Notes: generated from the sequence alone by a model not told the origin. A stretch of 64,000 nucleotides of DNA from Aureimonas sp. AU20 (GCF_001442755.1 NZ_CP006369.1:1-64000); one strand, 5' to 3'. Shown: positions 44,725-54,549, counted from the first letter of the stretch. Translations and numbers: made by a program.

Positions 44725-45917
44725 GCGCGAGCTTCACGCTGCACGCCAGCGTCGAGGAGATCGGCCGGGAGGCGTGGGAGGGCTGCTTCGGACGCGAGCC
44801 CGAGAATTTCGATTTCTATCGCGCCTGCGAGGCGGCGGGGCCGCCGGGCTTCACCTGGTTCTACGCCGTGCTGCGCGACGCTGCCGGCGTGCTCGCCATC
44901 GTGCCGGGCTTCGGCACGCGCTACCGCGTGGACACGACCCTGCAGGGGGGCCTGCGCCGCTTCACGGACCGGCTGCACCGGCTGGTGCCCTTTCTGATGG
45001 AGCTGAACCTCTTCGCGCTCGGCTCGCCGGTCGCGGAAGTCTGTCATGTCGGCTTTTCGCAGCGTGTGCCGGTCGGCGGGCGCGAGGCCCTGCTCGGCCA
45101 GCTGGTGGATGCGGCGCGGGGCGAGGCCGCCCGGCGCGGCTATGGTCTCTTCGCGGTGAAGGACGCGGCGGAGCGCGACGAGGCCTTATGGGCGCCGATC
45201 GCCGCGCGCTCGGGCTTCGCGCTTCTGCCGGGCCTGCCGACCGCCAGCCTCGATCTGCCCTTCCGCTCGGTGGACGATTATCTCGCAACGCTCGGGCGCA
45301 ACATGCGCCGCGACCTTCGGCGCAAGCGCAAGGCCTTTGCCGGGGTGCGCGTCGAGCGCCGCCGCAACATCGACGATTTCGCCGACGAGGTCTACGCGCT
45401 CTACTGCCAGACCGTGGACAACAGCGAGCTTCAGTTCGAGCATCTGCCGCGCGACTATTTTCCCGCCATGCTCCGCCATCTGGCGCCGCAGGCCGCGATG
45501 GTGCTCTATTTCCACGAGGAGCGGCTGTTCGGCTTCAATTTCGTGATCGAAACCCCCGAGCGCCTGATCGACAAGTATATCGGCATGGACTACGCCGTGG
45601 CGCGGACCCTGAATTTCTACTTCAACAGCTGGATGGTGAACGTCGCTTGGTGCATCGAGAACGGCGTGCCGGTCTACCAGAGCGGACAGGCCTTCTACGG
45701 GCCGAAGCTTCGGCTGGGATGCCGCCTGTCGCCCAACGGCCAGTATTTCCGCCATCGCAACAAGCTGGTGAACGCGATCCTGCTCCAGGTGGCGCGCGTC
45801 GTGCGGCTCGACCGGTTCGACCCTGCGATCGCCGATCTGGTGGAGGCCGACCGCGAGGAGGCCGATCATCAGGAAGCCCATCATCGCGGGGCGACGTTCG
45901 CGGGGAAGGGCGCGTGA
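44721..45917 (+). CDS. GNAT-fold acyl/aminoacyl transferase of the PF04339 (FemAB-like) type
   Basis: A 398-residue protein. The C-terminal half, YLATLGRNMRRDLRRKRKAF, LYCQTVDNSELQFEHLPRDYF and YQSGQAFYGPKLRLGCRL, is typical of the peptidoglycan-biosynthesis-like GNAT group related to FemAB. Such enzymes add acyl or aminoacyl groups to amines. GTG 44721 overlaps the preceding stop. In this operon it would attach an acyl or amino acid to an amine made by the aminomutase-like enzyme. Substrate unknown. Confidence 0.78.
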   Translation: MSASFTLHASVEEIGREAWEGCFGREPENFDFYRACEAAGPPGFTWFYAVLRDAAGVLAIVPGFGTRYRVDTTLQGGLRRFTDRLHRLVPFLMELNLFALGSPVAEVCHVGFSQRVPVGGREALLGQLVDAARGEAARRGYGLFAVKDAAERDEALWAPIAARSGFALLPGLPTASLDLPFRSVDDYLATLGRNMRRDLRRKRKAFAGVRVERRRNIDDFADEVYALYCQTVDNSELQFEHLPRDYFPAMLRHLAPQAAMVLYFHEERLFGFNFVIETPERLIDKYIGMDYAVARTLNFYFNSWMVNVAWCIENGVPVYQSGQAFYGPKLRLGCRLSPNGQYFRHRNKLVNAILLQVARVVRLDRFDPAIADLVEADREEADHQEAHHRGATFAGKGA

Positions 45918-46321
45918 GCGCGACGCCCCATGCGGCTAGCGAGGCGCGGCCGTCCCGGCTCCTGCGTCAGTTTTTGGCCTGGGGCGCGCTGATCCTGTTC
46001 GAGACCCTGGCGCAGGTGGCGCTGAAGGAAGCGGGCGAGGGCCTGTCGGGCGTCGCCTTCGGTCGCCCCTGGCTGGCGGCGGCGCTGCATGAGCCCTGGG
46101 TGCTGGCGGCGGCCTGCGGCTATATCGGCGCGTTCCTCGCCTGGATGACCATCCTCGACCGGATGCCGCTGTCGCGCGGCTTTCCCATGAGCTCGCTGGT
46201 GACGGTCGCCATCATCGCCGCTTCGGTTCTCGTGTTCGGCGAGACGCTGGACGGCTGGCGCCTCGCCGGCATCGCCCTAATCCTCTCTGGCCTCGCCCTG
46301 ATGGGGAACGAGGAGGCGTGA
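45914..46321 (+). CDS. ArnE/ArnF-like small multidrug resistance half-transporter, second copy
   Basis: A 135-residue inner-membrane protein with four segments: FLAWGALILFETLAQVALKEAG, ACGYIGAFLAWMTILDRMPLSRGFPMSS (in two runs), LVTVAIIAASVLVFGETLDG and the final ALILSGLALMG. It pairs in size and layout with the protein at 43487, and the two probably form a heterodimer as ArnE and ArnF do. The start is GTG at 45914, overlapping the acyltransferase stop. Its end overlaps the kinase start. Confidence 0.75.
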   Translation: MSATPHAASEARPSRLLRQFLAWGALILFETLAQVALKEAGEGLSGVAFGRPWLAAALHEPWVLAAACGYIGAFLAWMTILDRMPLSRGFPMSSLVTVAIIAASVLVFGETLDGWRLAGIALILSGLALMGNEEA

Positions 46322-48129
46322 GGGCAGACAAGGTCCGGCGGCTCTGGCGCGACTCGATCCGGTGGAAGCTGGTGGCGGCGCTGGTGGCCGTCAGCGTCCT
46401 GCCTATGCTCATCACCTCGCAGATCGCCGCCTCCGTCGTGTCGGCGACCTACACGGAGAATGTCGAGACCTGGCTGTTCCAGATCGGCCGCTTCTTCCTC
46501 GCCAGCGTGAAGCGCGGCGGCGAGGACATCGCGCCGGCGCTCAACACGCCCGAAACGCGCCATCGCATTGAGAAGATGGCGGCCAAGACGCGGGCCGGCA
46601 ACTCGGTCGGCAACGAGCAGCCCTTTCTCAACGCGCTCGGCTTCGACCTCCTGACCCTGCGCGAGACGAACGGCCGGCTGCTTTACTCCAACCTGCCCTT
46701 CGAGCAGCTGAAGCGCCTGCCCTTCGAGGGCGGGAACGACGTCTATCTCTTTCGCGGCGGCGGGCGCACGGTGATCATGACCGGGCACGAGCGCCAGGTG
46801 GAAACGCCGACCGGGCCGGTGGAGGTCTTCGCCGGCGCCTTTCTCGATGATTCCTTCATCAAGGACATCGGCACGATCGGCTCGCTCGACCTCACCCTCT
46901 ACTACCCGATCGACGGCAAGTTCCGGCCGGTCTATTCCTCTTCGTCCAATGTCGTGCCGGCGCCGGACGCCGACACGCTGGCGGCGCTGGTCGGCCTGCC
47001 GCGCGGCAGCTATATCGACCGCACGGGCAGCACTGAAGGCTCCTCGATCGGCATCCTGATCCCGGTGCGGGACGGTGACCGGCTGGTGGGCGTCGTCGCC
47101 TGCTCGCTGGAGGTCGATCTCGGCGGCGTGCCGATCGCCGGCACCAATGCGCTGCTCTGGGTCATCTTCGCCACCGGCATGGGCTTGGCCGTCGTGGTCG
47201 GCATCGCGCTGTCCGGCTTCGTCACGCAGCGCGTCGCCCGGCTGGCGGAGGGCGTCGGGGCCGTGGCGGCGGGCGACTTCTCGCAGCAGATCCCGGTTCA
47301 GGGAAACGACGAGCTGGACCGGCTCGTCGCATCGTTCAACGCCATGTCTCTGCAACTCCAGGACTATCGCCAGCTTCAGGCGCGCCTGCGCCGCAAGGAG
47401 CGCTTCGCGACCTTGGGCGAAGTTGCGGCCGGCTTCGCGCACGAGGTGCGCAACCCGCTCGGCATCATCAAGACCACGGCCGAGCTCGTGCAGCGGCGCA
47501 CGGAACTCGCCGAAGCCGACCGGCGGCGCCTCGGCTATGTCGCGGAAGAGGTGCGCCGCATCGACCAGCTGATCCGCGATTTCCTCGTCTTCGCCCGCCC
47601 CGCCCAGCGCACCAGCACGCTGACCGCGAGCGAGCTGGTGGAGCGCGCGCTCGGCTTCTGCCGCGAGGAGATCGAGCGGCGCGGCGTCGCGCTCGACATT
47701 CAAGACCGCTCGCGCGGCGCGCTGGTGACGGTGGATCTCGACCAGATGGCGCAGGCCTTCCTGAACCTCGTGCTCAACGCGCTGGCGGCGATGGAGGAGG
47801 GGTCCGAAGCTGCCGACGGCACCTCCGCCAAGCCCAAACGCCTTCGCATCGAGATCGGCCCCGTGGCGGGCGCCAACCTGCCGATCCGCCTCACTGATAC
47901 CGGGCCGGGCATTCCGCCCGAGCTTCTGGAGCGCGTCTTCGATCCCTTCGTCACCACCAAGGCCCAGGGCACGGGCCTCGGCCTTGCGACTGTCTTTGCG
48001 ATCGTGGAAGGTCATGGCGGGTGGATCGAGGCCCGGAACGCTCCGCAGGGAGGCGCGGTCTTCGAGCTGACGCTTCCCGTCGCCGCCCCCGCAATGGCCG
48101 CCCCCGCAGCGCAAGAACTGGACCGATGA
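46318..48129 (+). CDS. NtrB/DctB-like sensor histidine kinase
   Basis: A 603-residue membrane kinase. TM1 is about 18-42, a periplasmic Cache-type sensor 45-275 (VYLFRGGGRTVIMTGHERQV), TM2 276-300 and HAMP 301-350. The phosphorylated H375 is in GFAHEVRNPLGIIKTTAEL. The ATPase has NLVLNALAAMEE, DTGPGIPPELLERVF and GTGLGLATVFAIVEGHGG. GTG 46318 overlaps the transporter stop. Its partner is the overlapping regulator at 48126. The sensed signal is probably extracytoplasmic, perhaps the product or its target. Confidence 0.92.
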   Translation: MRADKVRRLWRDSIRWKLVAALVAVSVLPMLITSQIAASVVSATYTENVETWLFQIGRFFLASVKRGGEDIAPALNTPETRHRIEKMAAKTRAGNSVGNEQPFLNALGFDLLTLRETNGRLLYSNLPFEQLKRLPFEGGNDVYLFRGGGRTVIMTGHERQVETPTGPVEVFAGAFLDDSFIKDIGTIGSLDLTLYYPIDGKFRPVYSSSSNVVPAPDADTLAALVGLPRGSYIDRTGSTEGSSIGILIPVRDGDRLVGVVACSLEVDLGGVPIAGTNALLWVIFATGMGLAVVVGIALSGFVTQRVARLAEGVGAVAAGDFSQQIPVQGNDELDRLVASFNAMSLQLQDYRQLQARLRRKERFATLGEVAAGFAHEVRNPLGIIKTTAELVQRRTELAEADRRRLGYVAEEVRRIDQLIRDFLVFARPAQRTSTLTASELVERALGFCREEIERRGVALDIQDRSRGALVTVDLDQMAQAFLNLVLNALAAMEEGSEAADGTSAKPKRLRIEIGPVAGANLPIRLTDTGPGIPPELLERVFDPFVTTKAQGTGLGLATVFAIVEGHGGWIEARNAPQGGAVFELTLPVAAPAMAAPAAQELDR

Positions 48130-49508
48130 CGCACACGATCCTGATCGTCGACGACGAGGAAAGACTGCTGGACGTCCTGGGCGGCATGCTGGAAAATCTT
48201 GGCTACGAGGTTCTCCAGGCCGTGGGCGCGCCCGCCGCCCTCGCGCAGCTCGGCGCCCAGCCCGTCGATCTCGTGCTGACCGACCTGCGCATGCCCGGCA
48301 TGAGCGGGCACGATCTTCTGGTCGAAATCCGCCGCACGCACCCCATCCTGCCCGTCGTGGTGATGACCGCCTTCACCACGGTTCGCGACGCCGTGCAGAT
48401 GATCAAGGACGGCGCCTTCGACTATATCGGCAAGCCGATCGAAGTGGAGGAGCTGGAGGCGACGGTGGCCAACGCGCTGCGCCTGCACGACGCGCTGCGC
48501 GACAACGACCGGCTGCGCCGCGAGCTGGAAGGGCGCTACCGCGTCGAGGGCCTCGTCGGCATCTCGCCCGCCATGCAGGACGTGACCAAGGCCATCGCCG
48601 AGGTCGCGCCTTCGCGCACCACGGTTCTCGTCACGGGCGAAAGCGGCACGGGCAAGGAGGTCGTGGCGCGCGCCATCCACTTCAACGGCCCGCGCCGGGG
48701 CAAGCCCTTCGTCGCCGTCAACGCCGCCGCCATCCCCGAGCAGCTTCTGGAAAGCGAGTTCTTCGGCCATGTGAAGGGCGCCTTCACGGGCGCCAGCGCC
48801 AACCGGGTCGGCCGCTTCGCGCAGGCCGACGGCGGCACGCTGTTTCTGGACGAGATCGGCGACATGCCGCTGGCGCTTCAGGCCAAAATCCTTCGCGTCT
48901 TGCAGGAGCGCCAGTTCGAGCCGGTCGGCAGTTCGCACACGCGCCATGTCGACGTGCGCATCGTGGCCGCCACCAACCGGAACCTCGGCGCCATGGTTGC
49001 CGAGGGCACGTTCCGCGAAGACCTGTTCTATCGCCTCGCTGTCTTCCCGATCGCACTGCCGCCGCTGCGCGAGCGCCGGGAGGACATTCCGCTGCTGCTG
49101 CGCCGCTTCGCCGAGGAGATCGGGCCGCAGGTCGGCCGGCGCGCGGTGAGCTTCAGCCCGGAGGCGGAGGCACTGCTCATGCGCTACGACTGGCCGGGCA
49201 ACATTCGCGAATTGCAGAACTGCGTGGAGCGCTCGCTCCTTTCCTCGCGTGGCTCCACGATCGGGGCGGGCGACCTGCCGCCCTATGTCGAGCAGCGCCC
49301 GGCCGCCGCGCGCGAAGGCTTCGACAGCTTTCCCATGGATCTCGACGCGGCGCTGGACGGGTTCGAGCGCGCGCGCATCCTCGCCGCGCTCAAGGAGACC
49401 AACGGCGTGCAGGTGGAAGCGGCGCGCCTTCTCGGCATCAGCGAACGCAGCCTCTGGCACCGCATCAAGAAGCAGGGGATCACGGTGACGAAGGCCGTGC
49501 TGGCCTAA
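48126..49508 (+). CDS. NtrC-type sigma-54-dependent response regulator
   Basis: A 460-residue activator. Receiver 1-120 with D9, D10, phospho-acceptor D53 and K103; AAA+ domain 140-375 with Walker A GESGTGKE (171-178), the sigma-54 contact motif GAFTGA (218-223) intact and Walker B LFLDE near 240; Fis-type helix-turn-helix at the end (AARLLGISERSLWHRIKKQG). The ATG overlaps the kinase stop (ATGA). It is the natural activator for the two sigma-54 promoters at 41534 and 41809, which would make the operon self-regulating. The DNA target is probably the 15-bp palindrome pair. Confidence 0.93.
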   Translation: MTHTILIVDDEERLLDVLGGMLENLGYEVLQAVGAPAALAQLGAQPVDLVLTDLRMPGMSGHDLLVEIRRTHPILPVVVMTAFTTVRDAVQMIKDGAFDYIGKPIEVEELEATVANALRLHDALRDNDRLRRELEGRYRVEGLVGISPAMQDVTKAIAEVAPSRTTVLVTGESGTGKEVVARAIHFNGPRRGKPFVAVNAAAIPEQLLESEFFGHVKGAFTGASANRVGRFAQADGGTLFLDEIGDMPLALQAKILRVLQERQFEPVGSSHTRHVDVRIVAATNRNLGAMVAEGTFREDLFYRLAVFPIALPPLRERREDIPLLLRRFAEEIGPQVGRRAVSFSPEAEALLMRYDWPGNIRELQNCVERSLLSSRGSTIGAGDLPPYVEQRPAAAREGFDSFPMDLDAALDGFERARILAALKETNGVQVEAARLLGISERSLWHRIKKQGITVTKAVLA

Positions 49509-49551
49509 GGCCCGCAATGCTCCGCCGGCTCGATCCAGTCGAGGCTTCGGG

Positions 49552-50259
49552 TCAAGGAACCTTGAACGAGAAGTCCACCTCGGCGCCGAGCGTGTTCTCG
49601 GCGTGGCCGTCGCGCCTGCCGTTGCCGGCGAGCGGGGTCTGGATCTCGTCGTAGATGGTGGTGGAAACGCCGGGCGTGAGCGGCACCTTCAGCGCCGTCG
49701 TGGCGCCGGCATAGAAGCGGCGCGAGGCGGGCACGGCGTCGCGCGCGTCGACGCCGGTCTTGAAGAAGTCTTCCGTGCCGAGCGTCAGGCGCGGGCCGAC
49801 CGAGAAGGTCGAGCCGGAAAAGGCCGGCAGGACGAGGTCGCTGCCGAGCGTGAGATGCGCGCCCTGGCCGGAGCCCACATTGTCCAGCGCCTCGGCGCGC
49901 AGCCGCACGCGACCCTCGACCGGCCAATATTCCGCAAAGGCGCCGGCATCGGCCGCCAGCCGGTTCGACACGCGGCGCACGTCCCCCGCCGGGCCGAGCG
50001 AGAGGCCGTTCCAGTCCAGAAGCGCCCAACCGAAAGCGTCGTCCGGCGCGCCGAACCCTTCGGGCTCGTCGGCCCGGCGCAGCTCGATCGTGGACGGCAG
50101 GATCGAATTGTCGCCGCCGGTCGCGACCTCCGCGCTGAAGCCGAGCGTCGCGATCCAGCCCGGCGCGTTGGCCGCCTCGCCCGCGCCCTCCGCCGCATGG
50201 GCGGAGCTCGCCAGCGCAAGCCAGACCAAGGCGCAAGACAGCGATCCGATTCTGCGCAT
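49552..50259 (-). CDS. MipA/OmpV-like outer membrane protein
   Basis: A 235-residue exported protein with a signal peptide (MRRIGSLSCALVWLALASSAHA). Alternating strands and repeated GP/LTLG turns (FSVGPRLTLGTEDF) fit the small beta-barrels of the MipA/OmpV family. The C terminus EVDFSFKVP is barrel-like, although the terminal residue is proline rather than phenylalanine. GGAGGAAAGGA precedes the ATG. It stands alone and converges on the two-component genes. Confidence 0.7.
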   Translation of the reverse strand: MRRIGSLSCALVWLALASSAHAAEGAGEAANAPGWIATLGFSAEVATGGDNSILPSTIELRRADEPEGFGAPDDAFGWALLDWNGLSLGPAGDVRRVSNRLAADAGAFAEYWPVEGRVRLRAEALDNVGSGQGAHLTLGSDLVLPAFSGSTFSVGPRLTLGTEDFFKTGVDARDAVPASRRFYAGATTALKVPLTPGVSTTIYDEIQTPLAGNGRRDGHAENTLGAEVDFSFKVP

Positions 50260-50334
50260 GAGCCCATCCTTTCCTCCGAAAGTATAAGAGGAAGGTGCCG
50301 CAAATGTGAACCGGCTTCGCCGCTCGCGAACGCG

Positions 50335-51060
50335 TCAGACGGCGAGGAAGCCGCCGTCCACCGGTAGAACCGCGCCCGACACCATGAGACCGTCGTCCGA
50401 TAGGAGCATGGCGATGGCGCTCGCCACCTCCTCGGCCTCGGCGAAGCGGTTCATGGGATGGCGCACCATCATGGGCGCGCTCTTGACCGGGTCGCTCCAG
50501 GCGGCGACCGCCAGTTCGGTCAGCGTGATCGTCGGCGCCACGGCGTTGACGCGGATGCGGTGGGGGCCGAGCTCCTTGGCGAGGACGCGCGTCGCGCCCT
50601 CCAGCCCCGCCTTGGAGGCGGCATAGGCGAGATGGTCCTGAAAGCCGCGATGGCCGGCGATCGAGGTGATGTTGACGATGGCGCCGCCGCCGCCCGCCGC
50701 GATGCGCGCCCGGGCGAACTCCTGGCAGGCGATGAGCGCGGCGCGAAGGTTGATGCCGATCACGGCGTCGAACCCGGCATCGCTCATGTCGAGGACGCTT
50801 TCCAGAACGTTGATGCCGGCGCTGTTGATGAGATGGTCGGCGGTTCCCGCCTCGCGCATCGCGGCCCGGGTGGCGGCGGGGTCGGCGAGATCCACCTGGA
50901 TCGTGCGTGCCCCGGTCTCCGCCCTCAGGCTGTCGAGATCGGCCTGCGTGCGGCTGAGCGCTACGACCTCCGCCCCCCGCGCGGCCATGAGCTGCGCGCA
51001 GGCGCGGCCGATCCCCTTGCCCGCTCCCGTGATGATGACGCTCTTGCCGGAAAACTGCAT
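50335..51060 (-). CDS. Short-chain dehydrogenase, last gene of the polyol operon
   Basis: A 241-residue SDR oxidoreductase close to the L-xylulose reductase type. TGAGKGIG is the cofactor motif, D in QVDLADP, the NSAG motif, and catalytic S-Y-K in ITSIAGHRGFQDHLAYAASKAGLEG. The C terminus, VSGAVLPVDGGFLAV, is typical of classical SDRs. ATG 51060 (MQFSGKSVIITGAG). It likely oxidises or reduces a polyol/ketose of the imported sugar alcohol. Confidence 0.85.
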   Translation of the reverse strand: MQFSGKSVIITGAGKGIGRACAQLMAARGAEVVALSRTQADLDSLRAETGARTIQVDLADPAATRAAMREAGTADHLINSAGINVLESVLDMSDAGFDAVIGINLRAALIACQEFARARIAAGGGGAIVNITSIAGHRGFQDHLAYAASKAGLEGATRVLAKELGPHRIRVNAVAPTITLTELAVAAWSDPVKSAPMMVRHPMNRFAEAEEVASAIAMLLSDDGLMVSGAVLPVDGGFLAV

Positions 51061-51133
51061 GGTGGACCTTTCGAAAGGGGAGGGGCCGGCGCGCCGCCGA
51101 GGCGGGCGCCGGGGAGGAAAGGGGGCGGGCGCC

Positions 51134-52765
51134 TCAGTGCACCGAGGCGGCATCCTCCGCCGCGCGGATCTCGCGGGCGGTGCGCTGGAGCGCCAGGAAG
51201 GCGGCGTGGCGACGCTCGTGCAGCGCGTGCGTCGCCGGGTTCGGCTCGCAGCGCGTGGCGACGCGCGACAGGGCGGGCATAGCGCTCGCGAGGTCGGGAT
51301 GCTCGCCTGCCGCCACTGCGCCCAGCATGGCCGCGCCCAGCAGCACCGGCTCGGGGCATTCCGTCACCTCCACCACGCGGCCCGTGGCGTCGGCCAGAAG
51401 CTGGCGGGTGAGGGGGTGGACGCCCGCGCCGCCGCTGACGCTGATCGTCTCGACCGAGGCGCCGTGCGCGGCCTGCGTCTCGATGATCTGGCGCAAGCCG
51501 TAGCCGAGCGAGCAGAGGCCGGCGACGTAGAGCTGAACCAGCGAAGCCTCGCCATTGTCCATGCCGAGACCTGCCACCACGGCGCGCGCGTGCGGATCGG
51601 CGAAGGGCGCGCGATTGCCCAGGAACTCCGGCACGACATGCAGCCCCGCCGCCAGATGCACGGCCTCGCTGGCCGAACCGGAGCGCGCCAGCGCCTGTTC
51701 CGCCAGCCATTGCGGCAGCGCCTTGCCGGCACTGCCGGCGCGCGCTTCGAGCTCGCCATGCGCGGGGTGGAGCAGGAGCAGCTGGTCGATCGCCGCGCCG
51801 GCGGCGGACTGGCCGCCCTCGTTCAGCCAGAAGCCCGGCACCATGGCGGAAAAGTAGGGCCCCCAGACGCCTGGCACGAAGCGGGGCTCGCGCGTCGTCG
51901 TCATGGTGCAGGAAGAGGTGCCGAAGACATAGCCCAGACACGTCGTCGGATCGCCCGTGCCGCCGCTGGCCCCGACCGTGCCGAGACCCCCGGCATGGGC
52001 GTCGATCAGCCCGGCGGCGACCGGCGTGCCGGGCGAAAGGCCGAGATCGCGCGCGGCCTCCTCCGTCAGCCCCTCGCCCAGCGCCGTGCCGGGCTCTACC
52101 ACACGGCGGCCGATGCGCTGGAAGCCCTGGTCGGCGAGATCGCCAAGCCCGATCTGGCGGAAATAGCTCTCGTCCCAGCCGCCCTCGCGGGCGAGATAGG
52201 TCCATTTGCAGGTGACGGTGCAGGCCGAGCGATCCCGCGCGCCGGTGGCCTTGAAGGTGAGAAAGTCGGTGAGGTCGAAGAAGTCGGCGGCTTGCTTATA
52301 GACCTCCGGCCGGTTCTCGCTCAGCCAAAGGAGCTTGGGCGTCTGCATCTCGGGCGAGATGCGGCCGCCGACATAGCGCAGGACCGGATGGCCCGCCGCG
52401 TTGATCCGCTCGGCCTGCTCCGTCGCGCGGTGGTCCATCCAGACCACGATGTCGCGCTCGGGATGGGAGGGGTCGCCGACCGGCAGGCCCTCGCCGTCCG
52501 GCCCCAGCACGACGAGCGAGCAGGTCGCGTCGAAGCCGAGCCCGGCGATCTCGACGGGGTCCACGCCCGCCTGCCGAACGGCCTCGCGCGCCGCCTCGCA
52601 GACGGCGCGCCAGACCTGCGCGCTCGACTGTTCGGCGATTGTGCCGCCTTCGCGGTGCATGTCGAGCGGCGCCCGGGCGAGCGACAGAAGCTGCCCCTCG
52701 GCCCCGAACACGCCCGCCCGCGCCGAGCCGGTGCCGACATCCACGCCCATCCAATATCTCGTCAT
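51134..52765 (-). CDS. FGGY-family pentulose kinase (ribulokinase-like)
   Basis: A 543-residue sugar kinase. MGVDVGTGSARAGVF is the phosphate-1 motif, GFDATCSLVVL and VWMDHRATEQAERINA the substrate region, and the C-terminal ISVSGGAGVHPLTRQLLAD binds ATP. Length and blocks match the FGGY pentulose kinases that phosphorylate D-ribulose or related ketoses. It is flanked by two SDRs and an importer, which supports pentitol (ribitol- or arabitol-like) use. Exact sugar unproven. Confidence 0.88.
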   Translation of the reverse strand: MTRYWMGVDVGTGSARAGVFGAEGQLLSLARAPLDMHREGGTIAEQSSAQVWRAVCEAAREAVRQAGVDPVEIAGLGFDATCSLVVLGPDGEGLPVGDPSHPERDIVVWMDHRATEQAERINAAGHPVLRYVGGRISPEMQTPKLLWLSENRPEVYKQAADFFDLTDFLTFKATGARDRSACTVTCKWTYLAREGGWDESYFRQIGLGDLADQGFQRIGRRVVEPGTALGEGLTEEAARDLGLSPGTPVAAGLIDAHAGGLGTVGASGGTGDPTTCLGYVFGTSSCTMTTTREPRFVPGVWGPYFSAMVPGFWLNEGGQSAAGAAIDQLLLLHPAHGELEARAGSAGKALPQWLAEQALARSGSASEAVHLAAGLHVVPEFLGNRAPFADPHARAVVAGLGMDNGEASLVQLYVAGLCSLGYGLRQIIETQAAHGASVETISVSGGAGVHPLTRQLLADATGRVVEVTECPEPVLLGAAMLGAVAAGEHPDLASAMPALSRVATRCEPNPATHALHERRHAAFLALQRTAREIRAAEDAASVH

Positions 52766-52801
52766 GCCGGCCCTCGCTCCCCGCGACATTCTCGCCTTGT
52801 C

Positions 52802-53533
52802 TTAGACGCGGTCGAAATTGGTCGGCAAGACGATCATGTCGCGGATCGTCACGGTGCGCTTGCGCGTCAGCATATAGACGATGGCGTCCGCCACTTCGCT
52901 CGGGTCGATCAGGCTGCCCGACTCCTTGGCCTTGCGCAGGTTCTCCTCCGGCCAGTCGGCGAGGAGGGCCGAGACGACGGGGCCGGGCGAGACCTGGCCG
53001 ACGCGCACGCCGTGCGGGATCATCTGCCGGCGCATGGTCTGCACGAAGCAGGTGACGGCCCATTTCGACGAGGCGTAGACCGGCTCCCAATAGGTGGGAT
53101 AATGGCCGGCGATGGAGCAGGTGACGATGATGTCGCCGGTCTTGCGCTCCGTCATATGCGGCACGACGGCGTGGACGTTCTTGATCACGGCGTTGACGTT
53201 GAGGTTCAGCATCTTGTCGATGGCCTCGGGCGTCGTCTCCGTCAGGTCGCCGCCGATATAGGTGCCGGCATTGCAGTAGAGAATGTCGATGTGATCGACC
53301 TTCTGGAGGATCTCCGGCACCATGGCGGTGCAGCTTTCCGCGTCGAGAAGGTTGGTGACCTGCGCGACGGCCCGCTCGCCGAGTTCGGCCACCAGATCGT
53401 TCAGCGCCGTCTCGTTCCAGTCCACCATCACGACCGTCGCGCCCTCGCCAAGTAGCGCCCTGGTGGTGGCGAGGCCGATCCCCGAGGCGGCCCCGGTGAT
53501 GACGGCGACTTTGCCGCTAAGCTGTTCCGACAT
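52802..53533 (-). CDS. Short-chain dehydrogenase, ribitol 2-dehydrogenase-like
   Basis: A 243-residue SDR. TGAASGIG cofactor motif, D in VVMVDWNE (NAD preference), NAGTYIGGD, catalytic SIAGHYPTYWEPVYASSKWAV with S, Y and K, and the long PGPVVSALLADWPEENL loop. The ribitol/polyol dehydrogenase similarity, together with the kinase before it in pathway order, suggests pentitol to pentulose to pentulose phosphate. ATG 53533. Confidence 0.85.
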   Translation of the reverse strand: MSEQLSGKVAVITGAASGIGLATTRALLGEGATVVMVDWNETALNDLVAELGERAVAQVTNLLDAESCTAMVPEILQKVDHIDILYCNAGTYIGGDLTETTPEAIDKMLNLNVNAVIKNVHAVVPHMTERKTGDIIVTCSIAGHYPTYWEPVYASSKWAVTCFVQTMRRQMIPHGVRVGQVSPGPVVSALLADWPEENLRKAKESGSLIDPSEVADAIVYMLTRKRTVTIRDMIVLPTNFDRV

Positions 53534-53577
53534 TCTTTCTCTCCTGCTGATGCGTGTTGGGGGTTCGGGAGGGCCGG

Positions 53578-54549
53578 TCAGCGCCATTCGCGACCGATAT
53601 AGATGGCCAAGAGGATGATGCCGCCCTTGATGACGTCCTGCAGATACGGGTTGATGCCCATGAGGTTCAGGCCGTTGTTGAGGATGCCGAGCAGCACCGC
53701 GCCGATCAGCGTGCCGAGGATCAGGCCGCGCCCGCCCGAGATCGCCGTGCCGCCCAGCACCACGGCGGCGATGGCGTCGAGCTCGAAGCCGATGCCGGCA
53801 TTGGGCTGGCCGCTCATCAGGCGCCCGGTCAGGATCACCGCCGCGAGCGAGGAGGTGAGGCCGGATATGGCATAGACCGTGAGCTTCACCCGCCGCGTCT
53901 TGACGCCCGAAAGCTGCGCCGCCAGCTCGTTGCCGCCCAGCGCATAGACATGCCGCCCGAAACCGGTGCGCTGCAGGAGAACGAAGGCGATCGCATAGAT
54001 CACCACCATGATGATGACGGGCACCGGCACGATGCCGACCCGGCCGATGCCGAACCAGGAAATCCAGCTTGGAATGCCCGAAACGGGATAGCCGCCGGAG
54101 TAGATGAGCGCGAGGCCGCGCGCCATGCCCATGGTCGCCAGCGTCACGATGATCGCCGGCATGCGGCCCCAGGCGACGAGGAAGCCGTTGGCAAGGCCGA
54201 TGCCGAGACCCAGCGCGAGGCCGAGCGGCAGCGCGGCTGCGGCGGGCAGGCCCGAATTGACGATGAGTCCCGCCGACACCGTGCCGACCAGCGCCATCAC
54301 CGCGCCGACCGAAAGGTCGATGCCCCCGGTCAGGATCACGAAGGTCATGCCGACGGCGAGAACCGCCACGATCGAGACCTGCCGCAGCACGTTGAAGAGA
54401 TTGCTGACACTAAAGAAATTGTCGCTCGCCAGCCCCATCAGGCAGGAGACGACCACGAGGCCCGCCAGCGGCAGGACGAGCGGCGAATGGAGAAAGGACC
54501 CGAAATTGGCGCGCCAGTCGCGGCTGGTCGCCTGTGCTTCAATCGACAT
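53578..54549 (-). CDS. Ribose-type ABC transporter permease
   Basis: A 323-residue permease of the RbsC/BPD_transp_2 type with about eight to ten membrane segments. Family block [23 protein letters not shown], then [21 protein letters not shown] and [20 protein letters not shown]. Its start overlaps the ATPase end by 11 bases. It imports the operon's sugar alcohol or pentose together with the ATPase (54539) and binding protein (56101). Confidence 0.92.
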   Translation of the reverse strand: MSIEAQATSRDWRANFGSFLHSPLVLPLAGLVVVSCLMGLASDNFFSVSNLFNVLRQVSIVAVLAVGMTFVILTGGIDLSVGAVMALVGTVSAGLIVNSGLPAAAALPLGLALGLGIGLANGFLVAWGRMPAIIVTLATMGMARGLALIYSGGYPVSGIPSWISWFGIGRVGIVPVPVIIMVVIYAIAFVLLQRTGFGRHVYALGGNELAAQLSGVKTRRVKLTVYAISGLTSSLAAVILTGRLMSGQPNAGIGFELDAIAAVVLGGTAISGGRGLILGTLIGAVLLGILNNGLNLMGINPYLQDVIKGGIILLAIYIGREWR

